A stretch of DNA of 64,000 nucleotides from UBA2030 sp049969475 (GCA_049969475.1 JBMFOU010000001.1:290065-354064), one strand, 5' to 3'; numbered from the stretch's first letter, positions 8,301 to 17,431 are shown. Notes: a model not told the origin generated them from the letters alone. Program-made: numbers and translations.

Positions 8301-10845
8301 GGCCTCGATAATCATTCCTTCGGTGCGCGGTGCCCAGATTCTGGTGTGTTTAGAGTCGGGGGGGACCTTACTCGATTACAAGTGGATATCCAGCGAAGGT
8401 GAGCGTACGGTTTTCGCCTTCCGAACCACCCCTGAAATGGTTCCGGGGGTATATGTCTTTGCCTCGGTCATTCAGCCCTGGGAGTATCCCAACGACCTAC
8501 CCATTCGCATGTATGGTATGAGTTATCTGGAAATTGAAAATTCGGAAGCTCAACTTATGCCTGTAATCAAGGTGGCTTCACAACTCCGTTCGGGCCAGAA
8601 AGCTCAGATCAAGGTATCGGAGGCTGGGGGCAGGCCCATGGCCTATACGCTTGCTTTTGTTGATGAAGGGCTCCTCGATCTTACTCGCTTTTCAACCCCC
8701 GACCCTTATTCAGCCTTTTTTGCCAAGGAAGCGCTGGCCATTCGCACCTGGGATTCTTACCGGGATATTATAAACTCGTTTACCACCCGTATGGATAGAT
8801 CCTATTTAGTAGGAGGCGATGAATACAGGCGTCCACACGACAATCTGCTGGCCCGGAGGTTCAAACCCCTGGTCATAGCCCGCGGTCCTTTCAGGCTGGG
8901 TAAAGGCAAAACGAATTTACATACTGTCGACATTCCTGAATTCATAGGTTCAGCCCGGGTGATGTTAGTGGCTGCCGGTGAAGGAGCCTATGGTTCTGCC
9001 GATGAAACTGTTAAAATCTTAAAGCCTCTCATCGTTCTGGGTAGCGTTCCCAGAGTTTTAGGCCCCGGGGAAGAAGTATACGTATCGGCTGCGGTTTGGA
9101 AATATGATGCAAAAATTTCGGAAGCGTCGGTAAAATTGGAGCTAAGCGGAGATCTTAGTCTGATGGGCCCTCAGGAACAAAAGGTAGTCTTTGCCGGACG
9201 TGAAACGGAAAAAAACATTTGGTTTAGGGTGAAAACGGGTAAAAGTACGGGGATCGGTCATTTCAGGTTTACCGCTCGTTGGGAAAACGAAAAGTCGGTC
9301 TGGGAGAGCGATATTGATCTTCGGAATCCTAATCCTGTGGTTACAGAATCTTCTGAATATCTCGCTGCGGCTGGCAAGAAGGTGCCAATTGGGCTTCCCC
9401 AAAACAGGGGAGAAAAGGGTTCTTTGATTCTGGAGGTGTCATCTTTTCCGTCTATCAACCTGATGCGGCGCATCCATGAGCTTTTGCAATATCCCTATGG
9501 CTGTGCTGAGCAAACCACCTCGGCTTTGTTTCCACAATTGCTGCTGAATCAGTTCACTCCATTGGATTCTTTACAGATGAAAAAACGAAATCGAAACCTT
9601 CGCGAAGGCATTCAGAAACTTGTTACAGCTCAGGTTGCGGGTGGAGGTATTGGCTTCTGGCCAGGGATGCAGTCGGCTGATGAGTGGGTTAGCTCGTGGG
9701 TGGGGCATTTTATGCTGGAGGCCCGTAAACAGGGTTTTGTGATTCCATCCACTTTTTTCAATAACTGGCTTGCCTATCAGCGCAAGATGTCACAGCAATG
9801 GAGATATTCCGGATACGATGTTTCGGCCACTGTGCAGGCTTACCGTCTATTTACCCTGGCATTGGCTGGAGCATCGGATTTGGGTGCCATGAATCGTCTG
9901 CGCACCAATCAGAAGTTACCGGCTGAGGCATGTCTCTTGCTGGCTCAGGCTTATTCTCTCTCCGGTTTTGGCGACGTTGCGATTCAATTAGTCAATACAT
10001 CCACCAGCACGACTCCGATTTCGGCCGGTGAGGATCCAACCCTAGGCTCTGACCTTCGTAATCAGGCCCTGCGTCTCTATGTATTAGCTCAATTAAAGAT
10101 GAACCGGGAAGAAACATTCCGACTGGCCCGTTCTATTGCTTCTGTACTTTCCAGTCCCGAAGTACTCAGCACTCAGTCAGTTGCCTGGGCACTTATAGCC
10201 CTGCAGGCGTATCTTGAAGAAAATAAAACCACCTATCTGCCCGAATTTGTCTTAAAAGCTGGTGGAAAGTCTTCTTTCATTAAGTCTGAGGCCAACGTCT
10301 GGACCTACTATCCGTCGTCACAAGAGACATCGCTCACTGTGGAAAACAAATCCGTGGGGCCATTGTACGTAAATCTTACCCGTAGCTATCGTCCCAAGCC
10401 TGAAGAGCAAACCTCAGCCCGTTCCAATGGCCTGACGCTGCAGGTGTTTTATTTGGATGCATCCCAACAGCCCTTCATTCCTCTCAGAATTAAACAAGGA
10501 ACTGATTTTATCATTAAGGCAAGGGTTAGCAATACTTCGGGGCGCCTGCTTCAGCACACAGCACTCAATTTAGTGTTGGCCTCGGGCTGGCAAATTCTCA
10601 ATACCCGATTTATGAATGACGAGGGAGAACCGGCCCAGCGCAACTATATCTGGCAGGATATCCGCGACGACAGGGTTTATACTTTCTTTACGTTAGGAGC
10701 GGGCGAGACGAAGGAGTTTACGTTCCGCATAAATGCTTCCTATGCCGGACGGTTCTTTATGCCGGCTTTACTAGCCGAAGATATGTATCATCCTGAAATT
10801 TCTGCGCTGGTACCTGGCTTTTTTACAGAAGTGTATGTTCTTTAA
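5353..10845 (+). CDS. Alpha-2-macroglobulin family lipoprotein with intact thioester motif
   Basis: Bacterial alpha-2-macroglobulins are periplasmic, usually lipid-anchored protease traps thought to guard the cell wall against foreign proteases. I start at the ATG at 5353 because it gives a lipoprotein signal peptide with a hydrophobic stretch and FGMAC lipobox (Cys22). The reading frame is open back to a GTG at 5200, but that adds no recognisable sequence. The mature protein (1830 residues in all, larger than the roughly 1650 of E. coli YfhM) has many macroglobulin beta-sandwich domains, for example around GFIYGERGVWRPGD. A thioester motif GCAEQ has its cysteine at residue 1384, followed by the alpha/alpha toroid of the complement-like domain. 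An acidic Glu/Asp/Tyr-rich linker lies near residues 460-480. pbpC follows directly, the classic pairing. Confidence 0.93.
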   Translation: MKNIYNQGVVWMFIVLIFGMACNRPKQIPPFDPAFEPYIEAFTCGTIASDAPIVVKLAFEVDTSKFKGLKASDLLTSNPGISGTLSWTDARTLVFKPEKSFKEGKIYVFDLHLNKLINNIPRPLSHFKFEVQIMEQGFQLYNWSLQATSRQGVTRWNVVGEVRSANPMTEKDTRGLLEVVLNEKSLRLNWTLQGSKVLTFVSDTFSKPSTEGPIKMKILSAKVNIPLWLSDTLSWAGQGLEPVMWRMFFGEENYLWIAFSEPLDPQQNLTGLIMLDGQAPKRFIIRDNELFCYFDPEFTGGEKLEIFPGISDLNGQILSMAMVKEIKGIHPRPELKWLREGTIFPLSGEVNLPFAAIGLKKVDVRVIKVLQSNIKFFLQYQEISGSDELRRVGKVIARTTLDLTQNENADPSHWEVYYLNLNNLVKAEPGAIYRVTLSMKPEYSTYPCSSADLSGNDVSEESESTEDYEYYEGDAYDDYYLPRGWRWEQRDNPCHVSYYSSNRWISTNLLATNLALTAKVGTDGVVRVWAADIIRGEPIQGVDIEVYDFQMVLLNKGKTGSGGLAALPVNGQSFLVIASRKNEKSYLRLNEGGELPVSSFEVDGAPVQKGIRGFIYGERGVWRPGDTLHLWFMLDKQRANLPKEYPIVLELKNPQGQVVYRQVSTQETEGIYAFKYASLPQAPTGKWLAQVKVGQAVFSRILNLETIEPNRLKISLQMQPQKPSDPDIIMNLGAVWLHGAPASGLQAKVEATFKAGNFSPESYRGFIFQDEARAYKDEKFEVFSGALDADGKIVFKYRPKLENAPGMMHVLFTTRVFEPGGAFSIDQTEMNLHPFERYAGFRLPQTQNEWENYSNEKPLPIELALVDKKGKPVVGESTITLSLYHLEWRWWVGWGQNRSTYLDNELTEPVVKTDIRMKDGRARYELPTQGLDGRFLLVVSDPETQQKSSKIVYIGNFWGEGTSQARGMVFLKADKNKIKVGEKASIIIPSVRGAQILVCLESGGTLLDYKWISSEGERTVFAFRTTPEMVPGVYVFASVIQPWEYPNDLPIRMYGMSYLEIENSEAQLMPVIKVASQLRSGQKAQIKVSEAGGRPMAYTLAFVDEGLLDLTRFSTPDPYSAFFAKEALAIRTWDSYRDIINSFTTRMDRSYLVGGDEYRRPHDNLLARRFKPLVIARGPFRLGKGKTNLHTVDIPEFIGSARVMLVAAGEGAYGSADETVKILKPLIVLGSVPRVLGPGEEVYVSAAVWKYDAKISEASVKLELSGDLSLMGPQEQKVVFAGRETEKNIWFRVKTGKSTGIGHFRFTARWENEKSVWESDIDLRNPNPVVTESSEYLAAAGKKVPIGLPQNRGEKGSLILEVSSFPSINLMRRIHELLQYPYGCAEQTTSALFPQLLLNQFTPLDSLQMKKRNRNLREGIQKLVTAQVAGGGIGFWPGMQSADEWVSSWVGHFMLEARKQGFVIPSTFFNNWLAYQRKMSQQWRYSGYDVSATVQAYRLFTLALAGASDLGAMNRLRTNQKLPAEACLLLAQAYSLSGFGDVAIQLVNTSTSTTPISAGEDPTLGSDLRNQALRLYVLAQLKMNREETFRLARSIASVLSSPEVLSTQSVAWALIALQAYLEENKTTYLPEFVLKAGGKSSFIKSEANVWTYYPSSQETSLTVENKSVGPLYVNLTRSYRPKPEEQTSARSNGLTLQVFYLDASQQPFIPLRIKQGTDFIIKARVSNTSGRLLQHTALNLVLASGWQILNTRFMNDEGEPAQRNYIWQDIRDDRVYTFFTLGAGETKEFTFRINASYAGRFFMPALLAEDMYHPEISALVPGFFTEVYVL

Positions 10846-10867
10846 AATCTGTAAGATAACTAAAGGA

Positions 10868-13264
10868 ATGAGAAAAGTGCCTGAACGTTTCGTCTGGTTT
10901 TACCGATGGAATCGTTCAGCTTTTCAAGCGTTGTTGGGCTTGGTTTGTGCCTGGGGTCTGGTGGTTTGGATAAATCTACCCACCCCCTTATTCCAGCAAC
11001 CTCTGAGCTATGTAGTTTTGGATCGCAACAGTGATTTATTGGGTGCTACGGTGGCTGCCGATGGTCAATGGCGTTTTCCGGCCGGAGCCCGGATTCCTGA
11101 TAAATTCAGCAAAGCTCTTCTTACCTTTGAAGACAAGCGTTTTTTCTATCACCCGGGTGTTGACCCGCTTGCTTTGCTGAGAGCCCTTGCTTCGAACCTG
11201 AAAAATCGGAGGATTGTAAGCGGGGGAAGCACCATCACTATGCAGATCGTCAGGCTCTCAAGAAATCATGAGCGAACTGTGGGGGAAAAATTCCGGGAGA
11301 TGTTGCTGGCTTTGTATCTCGAGCTTAGATATTCCAAGGAAGAACTGCTCAAATTGTATGCGGCCCATGCACCCTTTGGGGGCAATGTAGTGGGCCTGGA
11401 GGCTGCCTGCTGGCGTTATTTTGGGCGTTCGCCGGACGATATTACCTGGGCTGAAGCAGCGATGCTGGCTGTTTTGCCCAACAATCCGGGCCTTATTCAT
11501 CCGGGACGAAACCGTCAGGCTTTGCTGGAAAAGCGGAATCGCTTGTTACATATTATGCATGAACGGGGATGGTTAGACCGACAGGAAATGCTGATGGCCT
11601 GCGAAGAGCCTATACCCGATAAGCCCAGGCCCATGCCTTCGCTGGCACCCCATCTGTTGGACCGAATTCGACTGAGCCTGCCTCCTGACCGATATATTAC
11701 AACGGTAAATGGTAGATTGCAACAGGCTTCCTTGAATGTCTTGAATAATTATATTCCTTCCTTTTTGGCCGGTGGTATTCACAATGCCGCTGTGCTCGTA
11801 CTCGAAGTGGAGACCGGAGAGGTGCTGGTGTATGTCGGCAACCTTCCGGCCACCGATTCCCTGGCTTGTCATACTTCTGTGGATATTATCAGGTCGCGTC
11901 GGAGCCCTGGTAGCACATTAAAGCCTTTGCTTTATGCGGCCCTCCTATCGGAAGGAAAAATCCTGCCCAATACCTTACTACCTGATATTCCTATACAACT
12001 GGGCGGCTTTTCCCCCCAGAATTTCAATAAGACCTTTGATGGAGCCGTGCCGGCCTCCGCAGCTATCTCTCGCTCGCTCAATGTGCCTGCCGTGAATATG
12101 CTGCAAATGTTTGGTGTGGAAAAATTTCATCAGTTCCTGCAAACGCTTGAATTTAGAAGTATTGATAGGCCTCCATCATACTATGGATTAGCTCTCATTT
12201 TGGGTGGTTGCGAGGTAAGTATGTGGGAACTATCAGGTGCTTATGCCAGCCTGGTTCGTTTGCTGAATCATTTTCCCCAATACAACAGCCGTTATGATCC
12301 GGCTGATCTTCATTCACCGGTTTTTCTCAAAAAATACGCTGGCACTAAAACGGACCCATCAAAACTTGTAGCTCAATTTATGCCGGATGCCGGATCTGTG
12401 TGGTATATGTTGAAAGCGATGGAAGAGGTACAGCGACCGGGTGAAGAGGCGGTTTGGAAACAATTGAATCTTAGAGAAAAAGTTTCGTGGAAGACGGGAA
12501 CAAGCTATGGTTTTAGAGACGCTTGGTCTATTGGTATGAATTCGAGATATCTGGTATGTGTATGGGTAGGAAATGCAACCGGTGAGGGCCGGCCGGGACT
12601 CATTGGACTGCAGGCAGCAGCTCCTGTCATGTTTGATGTGTTTTCTCTTTTGCCTTCAGCCCCCTGGTTTATTATGCCTTATGATGCCATGACCCGTATA
12701 AGAGTATGCCAGCAAAGCGGATATAAAGCTTCCTCCGTTTGTCCTGATACTGCAGGAATGTGGATTCCCAAAGCCGGCCTTCAAACCAGAGCCTGCCCCT
12801 TCCATCATATCATCCACCTCGATGTTTCAGGCCGTTATCAGGCTTCAGCTGAATGTTTACCAGCACAACAGCTTCAGCATAAGCCCTGGTTTGTGCTACC
12901 ACCGGCCTGGGAGTATTATTATCGGATTCAGCATTCCGATTATCAACCCTTGCCGCCTGTCTTACCCGGTTGTTACGGAGAAGAAAGGTTCTCTCCTATG
13001 CAACTTATTTATCCGTCCAACGAGGCGGTGGTTTATCTACCCCGGTTGCCAGAAGGTTTACTTGGAGAGATGGTAGCTGAAGTAGCTCACCGACGCCTAG
13101 ATGCTACTATTTATTGGCATCTCGACCAGATTTATATCGGACAAACTTCGCAGATACACAAAATAGCCCTACGTCCCCCGCCCGGTGAGCATACCCTACT
13201 GCTGATGGATGATGCCGGAAATTCGATCGGATGCCGCTTTAAGGTCGTCGACAAAACCCCATGA
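10868..13264 (+). CDS. pbpC: Penicillin-binding protein 1C (bifunctional glycosyltransferase/transpeptidase)
   Basis: Inner-membrane peptidoglycan synthase. One uncleaved membrane anchor is followed by a GT51 glycosyltransferase domain (FEDKRFFYHPGVD with the catalytic Glu, then SGGSTITMQIVRL). A transpeptidase domain carries the STLK active site (Ser349 counted from this start) and a KTGTSYG motif. A C-terminal PBP1C-specific beta domain ends the protein. The start is uncertain. An ATG at 10835 overlaps the macroglobulin gene by 11 bases, whereas the ATG at 10868 avoids overlap and leaves a normal short cytosolic tail (MRKVPERF). Either way the gene is translationally close to the macroglobulin gene, and the two probably act together at the cell wall. 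Confidence 0.94.
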   Translation: MRKVPERFVWFYRWNRSAFQALLGLVCAWGLVVWINLPTPLFQQPLSYVVLDRNSDLLGATVAADGQWRFPAGARIPDKFSKALLTFEDKRFFYHPGVDPLALLRALASNLKNRRIVSGGSTITMQIVRLSRNHERTVGEKFREMLLALYLELRYSKEELLKLYAAHAPFGGNVVGLEAACWRYFGRSPDDITWAEAAMLAVLPNNPGLIHPGRNRQALLEKRNRLLHIMHERGWLDRQEMLMACEEPIPDKPRPMPSLAPHLLDRIRLSLPPDRYITTVNGRLQQASLNVLNNYIPSFLAGGIHNAAVLVLEVETGEVLVYVGNLPATDSLACHTSVDIIRSRRSPGSTLKPLLYAALLSEGKILPNTLLPDIPIQLGGFSPQNFNKTFDGAVPASAAISRSLNVPAVNMLQMFGVEKFHQFLQTLEFRSIDRPPSYYGLALILGGCEVSMWELSGAYASLVRLLNHFPQYNSRYDPADLHSPVFLKKYAGTKTDPSKLVAQFMPDAGSVWYMLKAMEEVQRPGEEAVWKQLNLREKVSWKTGTSYGFRDAWSIGMNSRYLVCVWVGNATGEGRPGLIGLQAAAPVMFDVFSLLPSAPWFIMPYDAMTRIRVCQQSGYKASSVCPDTAGMWIPKAGLQTRACPFHHIIHLDVSGRYQASAECLPAQQLQHKPWFVLPPAWEYYYRIQHSDYQPLPPVLPGCYGEERFSPMQLIYPSNEAVVYLPRLPEGLLGEMVAEVAHRRLDATIYWHLDQIYIGQTSQIHKIALRPPPGEHTLLLMDDAGNSIGCRFKVVDKTP

Positions 13265-13302
13265 AACCTTCCTATTATCCGGGCGTCTATAAGGGAATTA
13301 CC

Positions 13303-13310
13303 TATCTTTG
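13303..13310 (+). promoter_or_regulatory. -7 box candidate for the lpxD operon
   Basis: TATCTTTG is a perfect TAnnTTTG match ending 20 bases before the lpxD ATG. No TTG is visible at the -33 position. It would start the lipid A gene block independently of pbpC. Confidence 0.45.
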
Positions 13311-13329
13311 CCAAGCCTAATAACTTATC

Positions 13330-14379
13330 ATGAAGTTTTCTGCACGCGAAATCGCTCAACTCATCCATGCACGTATAGAAGGGAATCCGGATGTAGAGAT
13401 CGAAGGATTCTCAAAAATTGATGATGGTAAACCCGGAACCCTGAGTTTTCTCTCAAATCCACTTTATACCCAGTATATTTATTCCACAGCCGCTTCGGTT
13501 GTCATTGTGTCCAATGATTTTGTCCCCGAAAGGGAGATCGCCCCTACTTTGCTCAGGGTCGAAAATCCTTATGCGGCTTTTGCCACCCTGCTTGAGATAT
13601 ACCAGCAAATGAAGTCGGCTAAAACGGGCATCTCTCCTTTAGCCTTCATACATTCTAGTGTCCGACTGGGTCAGGATGTCTATATTGGTGAATTTGCATA
13701 CATTGGTGAGGGAGTAGTAATTGGCGATCGGGTAAAGATATTTCCGGGCGTTTATATTGGTGAAAATTCTGTAATTGGCGATGATACTGTGCTTTATGCC
13801 GGGGTTCGGGTTTACAATTTCTCCCAAATTGGTAAACATTGTACCTTGCATTCAGGGGTTGTAATTGGGGCTGATGGATTTGGTTTTGCACCTCAGGGCG
13901 AGGATTACCGCAAGGTGGCACAGATTGGCAATGTAGTTATTGAAGATCATGTGGAAATAGGAGCCAATACTACCATAGACCGGGCTACCCTCGGAAGCAC
14001 GATTATTCGCAGAGGTGTTAAGCTTGACAATCTGATACAGGTAGCTCACAATGTGGAAATCGGCGAAAACACCGTAATCGCCGCCCAGACGGGAATCAGT
14101 GGTTCTACTCATATTGGCCGCAATTGCATGATTGGGGGGCAGGTGGGTATCATCGGTCACATTACCATTGCGGATGAAGTAAAAATTGCAGCCCAGTCAG
14201 GCATTGGCGCCAGTATTAAGGAAAAGGGTGCCATTGTGCAGGGCAGCCCAGCCTTCGAATACAAACAATATCAAAGAGCTTACGTGCATTTTAGAAAATT
14301 GCATGAACTATACAGGCGCATTAACGAACTGGAAGCTAGGGTCAGAGACCTGGAAAACAGCAAGGAATTCGAGAGATAG
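13330..14379 (+). CDS. lpxD: UDP-3-O-acylglucosamine N-acyltransferase
   Basis: LpxD adds the second, N-linked 3-hydroxyacyl chain in lipid A synthesis. The 349-residue protein has the LpxD N-terminal uridine-binding domain (FSAREIAQLI, then LSFLSNPLY). A long left-handed beta-helix of hexapeptide repeats follows (IGEFAYIGEGVVIGDRVKI and further). The catalytic histidine region reads VAHNVEIGENTVIAAQ. The C-terminus is a helical coiled segment (LHELYRRINELEARVRDLE). It heads the run lpxD - lpxC/fabZ - lpxA, the usual arrangement in Bacteroidota. A 171-base gap separates it from lpxC, which seems to have its own promoter. Confidence 0.97.
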   Translation: MKFSAREIAQLIHARIEGNPDVEIEGFSKIDDGKPGTLSFLSNPLYTQYIYSTAASVVIVSNDFVPEREIAPTLLRVENPYAAFATLLEIYQQMKSAKTGISPLAFIHSSVRLGQDVYIGEFAYIGEGVVIGDRVKIFPGVYIGENSVIGDDTVLYAGVRVYNFSQIGKHCTLHSGVVIGADGFGFAPQGEDYRKVAQIGNVVIEDHVEIGANTTIDRATLGSTIIRRGVKLDNLIQVAHNVEIGENTVIAAQTGISGSTHIGRNCMIGGQVGIIGHITIADEVKIAAQSGIGASIKEKGAIVQGSPAFEYKQYQRAYVHFRKLHELYRRINELEARVRDLENSKEFER

Positions 14380-14499
14380 TTAAAAAGTTGAATATAAAGT
14401 TTTTAACATCAGCAGGCGTCTCAAGCGTTTTCGTTCATTCAATGAAGCTTTGGAAAAACCATCAAAAAGCTGGCAAAATAACAGCTCTGTAATAATTTT

Positions 14500-14507
14500 T
14501 ACTTTTG
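14500..14507 (+). promoter_or_regulatory. -7 box candidate for lpxC/fabZ
   Basis: TACTTTTG matches TAnnTTTG and lies 43 bases before the lpxC ATG, inside the 171-base gap after lpxD. The -33 TTG is not present at ideal spacing. GGAGA directly before the ATG could serve as a ribosome-binding site. Confidence 0.4.
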
Positions 14508-14550
14508 CCGCTCGTTTAATATTGACGTCAAATAACCACATTATCGGAGA

Positions 14551-15951
14551 ATGAAAGATTTACAAAAAACACTGGGCAAAGTAGTAAGCCTGAGAGGCAC
14601 AGGACTGCATACAGGTCAGGAGGTTACATTGACTTTGCGGCCTGCTCCCGTAAATCATGGATATAAATTCCGGAGGATCGACCTGGAGGGTTCGCCCATT
14701 GTGGATGCCCTGGTCGATTATGTGAAAGATACCGAAAGAGGTACCCGGCTTTTCAAAGATGGTGTAAGTATCAACACTACCGAACACCTGCTGGCAGCGC
14801 TTTATGGCATGGACATTGACAATGCCCTTATCGATCTCGACGGACCTGAAGTGCCCATTATGGATGGCAGCGCTGCTCCTTGGGTGACTCTAATTGAAGA
14901 GGCGGGAGTTATAGAACAGGAGGCCGAAAGGGTGTATTTCGATCTTAAGCAAAATATCAGCCATGTAGACGAAAGCCGGAAAACCGAAATATTGGCTGTG
15001 CCGGCTGCCAAGCCTCGCTACTCTGTGATGATTCAATTCAATTCCAGGGTACTCGATACGCAATATGCCGCCCTGGAAGATTTTAGTGAATTTGCCCGTG
15101 AATTTGCCCCGGCACGTACTTTTGTTTTCCTTCATGAACTCGAAACCCTCATCGATCACGATCTGATTAAAGGAGGTGATGTCACCAACGCTATCGTATT
15201 TGTTGACCGATTGCTAAGCCCTAATCAACAGAAAAGATTATCCGAGTTTTTTAACAAGCCTGATATAGAAGTACGGGAAGAGGGAATTCTTAATAACCTC
15301 GAGCTTCGCTATTATAATGAGCCTGCCCGTCACAAACTGGTTGATATGCTGGGCGATTTGGCTTTGATTGGTGCTCGTTTGCGGGCTCATGTTATTGCTG
15401 CTCGCCCCGGCCATGTGGCTAACGTGGAATTTGCCCGCAAAGTAAGGCAGGCCATGTTGAAAACGCAGAAAGAAGAGTTACCCCCTGTGTATGACCCCAA
15501 CATCCCACCGCTGTTCGATATTCAGGCCATTCGTCGCTTGCTACCCCACAGGCCACCTTTCCTTCTTATTGATAAAATTTTGGAAATGAGCGACAAGCAC
15601 ATTGTGGGGTTGAAGAATGTGACCATGAATGAAGCTTTTTTTGTCGGGCATTTTCCAGATGAACCCGTAATGCCCGGTGTTTTGCAAATCGAAGCCATGG
15701 CGCAGACCGGCGGTGTGTTAGTCATGAGCACAGTGCCCGACCCGGAAAATTACCTTACCTATTTCATGAAAATCAATGAGGTAAAATTCCGAAACAAGGT
15801 AGTACCCGGTGATACCATCCTTTTTGCGTTGGAACTGGTTTCGCCCATTCGTCGAGGCCTTTGTCATATGCGTGGTAAGGCCTGGGTAGGAAACAAGATA
15901 GTTATGGAAGCTGAAATGCTGGCTCAGATAGCCCGTAAACCCAACGTATAA
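14551..15951 (+). CDS. lpxC/fabZ: LpxC deacetylase / FabZ dehydratase fusion
   Basis: One 466-residue chain joins two enzymes. The N-terminal ~310 residues are the zinc UDP-3-O-acyl-GlcNAc deacetylase LpxC, the committed step of lipid A synthesis. Zinc-ligand motifs TEHLLAAL and HKLVDMLGDLAL are visible. The C-terminal ~150 residues are 3-hydroxyacyl-ACP dehydratase FabZ, with HRPPFLLIDKI and the GHFPDEPVMPGVLQIEAMAQ active-site region (His and Glu). This fusion is typical of Bacteroidota and ties lipid A flux to fatty-acid elongation, since both compete for 3-hydroxyacyl-ACP. lpxA follows after 12 bases. Confidence 0.97.
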   Translation: MKDLQKTLGKVVSLRGTGLHTGQEVTLTLRPAPVNHGYKFRRIDLEGSPIVDALVDYVKDTERGTRLFKDGVSINTTEHLLAALYGMDIDNALIDLDGPEVPIMDGSAAPWVTLIEEAGVIEQEAERVYFDLKQNISHVDESRKTEILAVPAAKPRYSVMIQFNSRVLDTQYAALEDFSEFAREFAPARTFVFLHELETLIDHDLIKGGDVTNAIVFVDRLLSPNQQKRLSEFFNKPDIEVREEGILNNLELRYYNEPARHKLVDMLGDLALIGARLRAHVIAARPGHVANVEFARKVRQAMLKTQKEELPPVYDPNIPPLFDIQAIRRLLPHRPPFLLIDKILEMSDKHIVGLKNVTMNEAFFVGHFPDEPVMPGVLQIEAMAQTGGVLVMSTVPDPENYLTYFMKINEVKFRNKVVPGDTILFALELVSPIRRGLCHMRGKAWVGNKIVMEAEMLAQIARKPNV

Positions 15952-15963
15952 ATCTTCCCCTGA

Positions 15964-16764
15964 ATGATTCACCCACTCAGTCACATACACCCTGAAGCCA
16001 AAATCGGACAAGATGTTGAGATAGGCCCTTTTACCCACATTTACGGGGATGTTGAAATAGGGGATGGTACCTGGATTGGAAGCAATGTAACCATCATGGA
16101 CGGGGCCCGCATCGGTAATAACTGCCGGATTTTTCCCGGAGCAGTTATTAGTGCCATTCCACAAGATTTGAAGTTTGCCGGAGAAAAAACCACGGTTCGA
16201 GTGGGCGATAATACCACTATTCGCGAATTTGTTACACTCAACCGGGGTACCAAGGCGAGGGGTGAAACTCAAATTGGTAGTAATTGCTTATTGATGGCCT
16301 ACGTACACGTGGCCCACGACTGTGTTATTGGCAATCATGTCATTCTGGCCAATACCGTTAACCTGGCTGGTCATATAGAGATTGACGACTGGGCCATCGT
16401 TGGAGGAATGTCGGCAGTTCACCAGTTTTCGAAAATTGGTGCCCATTCTATGATTTCTGGGGGTTCATTGGTTCGCAAAGATGTTCCTCCTTATGTGAAA
16501 GCCGCTCGCGAGCCACTTTCCTATGCTGGTGTAAACTCCATCGGTTTGCGTCGCCGGGGCTTTTCTGCCGAACAAATCGCCATTATTCAGCAGATTTATC
16601 GCATCCTCTATCTTCAGGGACACATCGTTAGCAAGGCAGTTAAAATTATCGAAGAGACGGTTCCCGATTGCCCTGAGCGTGAGCATGTACTTCGCTTTAT
16701 CCGTGAAGCGGCTTCCCGGGGTATCATCAAAGGCCCCGGAATGCATTCGGTAAGCGATGATTAG
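15964..16764 (+). CDS. lpxA: UDP-N-acetylglucosamine O-acyltransferase
   Basis: LpxA performs the first acylation of UDP-GlcNAc in lipid A synthesis. The 266-residue protein is of normal length. It has hexapeptide repeats from the N-terminus (ATG at 15964, MIHPLSHIHPEAKIGQDVEI) and a catalytic histidine segment VHVAHDCVIGNHVILAN. The NSIGLRRRGFS segment and helical C-terminal domain that follow are diagnostic of LpxA rather than LpxD. It sits 12 bases after lpxC/fabZ and is surely in the same transcript. Confidence 0.97.
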   Translation: MIHPLSHIHPEAKIGQDVEIGPFTHIYGDVEIGDGTWIGSNVTIMDGARIGNNCRIFPGAVISAIPQDLKFAGEKTTVRVGDNTTIREFVTLNRGTKARGETQIGSNCLLMAYVHVAHDCVIGNHVILANTVNLAGHIEIDDWAIVGGMSAVHQFSKIGAHSMISGGSLVRKDVPPYVKAAREPLSYAGVNSIGLRRRGFSAEQIAIIQQIYRILYLQGHIVSKAVKIIEETVPDCPEREHVLRFIREAASRGIIKGPGMHSVSDD

Positions 16765-16809
16765 TTTTTAACTCATAGTTCAGGATTTTTATTTTTTTCC
16801 AAAAAGTTG

Positions 16810-16839
16810 CATCTTTGCAGTACCGTTTTTCGCAAACGG
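16810..16839 (+). promoter_or_regulatory. rpsP leader: weak -7 box and stem-loop
   Basis: CATCTTTG at 16810-16817 is one base away from TAnnTTTG. Six bases after it, CCGTTT and AAACGG (16823-16839) form a perfect 6-bp stem around a 5-base loop in the likely 5' leader of rpsP. A leader structure could regulate the ribosomal gene. Neither element is strong on its own. Confidence 0.3.
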
Positions 16840-16873
16840 ATAGTTAACATTAATAACACTAAATCAAAGAATT

Positions 16874-17401
16874 ATGGCAGTAAGAATGAGATTACAGCGA
16901 TTTGGTAAGAAAGGTCAGCCCTTCTACCATATCGTAGTAGCCGATGGTCGTGCACCTCGCGACGGACGTTTTATTGAAAAATTGGGTTACTACAACCCCC
17001 GCCCCAATCCGGCCGATATTGAAATCAATATGGACCGCGCCATTTACTGGCTCAATGTTGGGGCTCAGCCTACCGACACGGTAAAATCCCTCCTCTCCTA
17101 CAAGGGAGTGCTGCTCAAACGCCACCTCCTAAAAGGTGTTGAAAAAGGCGCTATTACACTGGAGCAGGCCGAAGAAAAATTCAATGCCTGGCTTCAGGAA
17201 AAGGAAGCTCGTATTAGTGCTAAGCTTAGCGATGCCGAAAGAGCTCGCCGCGATGCAATGAAAGCCCGTCAGGAACAGGAAAGGAAAATTGCTGAAGCCC
17301 GCGCTGCTGAAATAGCTAAAAAACGGGCAGAAGCCGCAGCTCAGGAAAGTGCTGAAGATACTCCTGCTGAACCTACCGGAGAAACTCCGGCAGCTGAATA
17401 A
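16874..17401 (+). CDS. rpsP: 30S ribosomal protein S16 with extended C-terminus
   Basis: Small-subunit ribosomal protein needed for 30S assembly. The N-terminal 80 or so residues are a clear S16 (MAVRMRLQRFGKKGQPFYHI, VADGRAPRDGRFIEKLGYYN). The 175-residue length is about twice that of E. coli S16. The extra part is a charged, Ala/Glu/Lys/Arg-rich helical tail from about residue 90, ending in a low-complexity Glu/Pro/Ala stretch. Such tails are common in S16 of Bacteroidota. The gene is alone between lpxA and a strong terminator 31 bases downstream. Confidence 0.97.
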   Translation: MAVRMRLQRFGKKGQPFYHIVVADGRAPRDGRFIEKLGYYNPRPNPADIEINMDRAIYWLNVGAQPTDTVKSLLSYKGVLLKRHLLKGVEKGAITLEQAEEKFNAWLQEKEARISAKLSDAERARRDAMKARQEQERKIAEARAAEIAKKRAEAAAQESAEDTPAEPTGETPAAE

Positions 17402-17431
17402 GCAAAAGTTTTGTAGACCAATACAATAACG

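Noticed and set aside
15718..16272. 184-codon minus-strand frame over lpxC/fabZ and lpxA
   Set aside because: Antisense shadow of two clear lipid A genes, without signal, motif or promoter.
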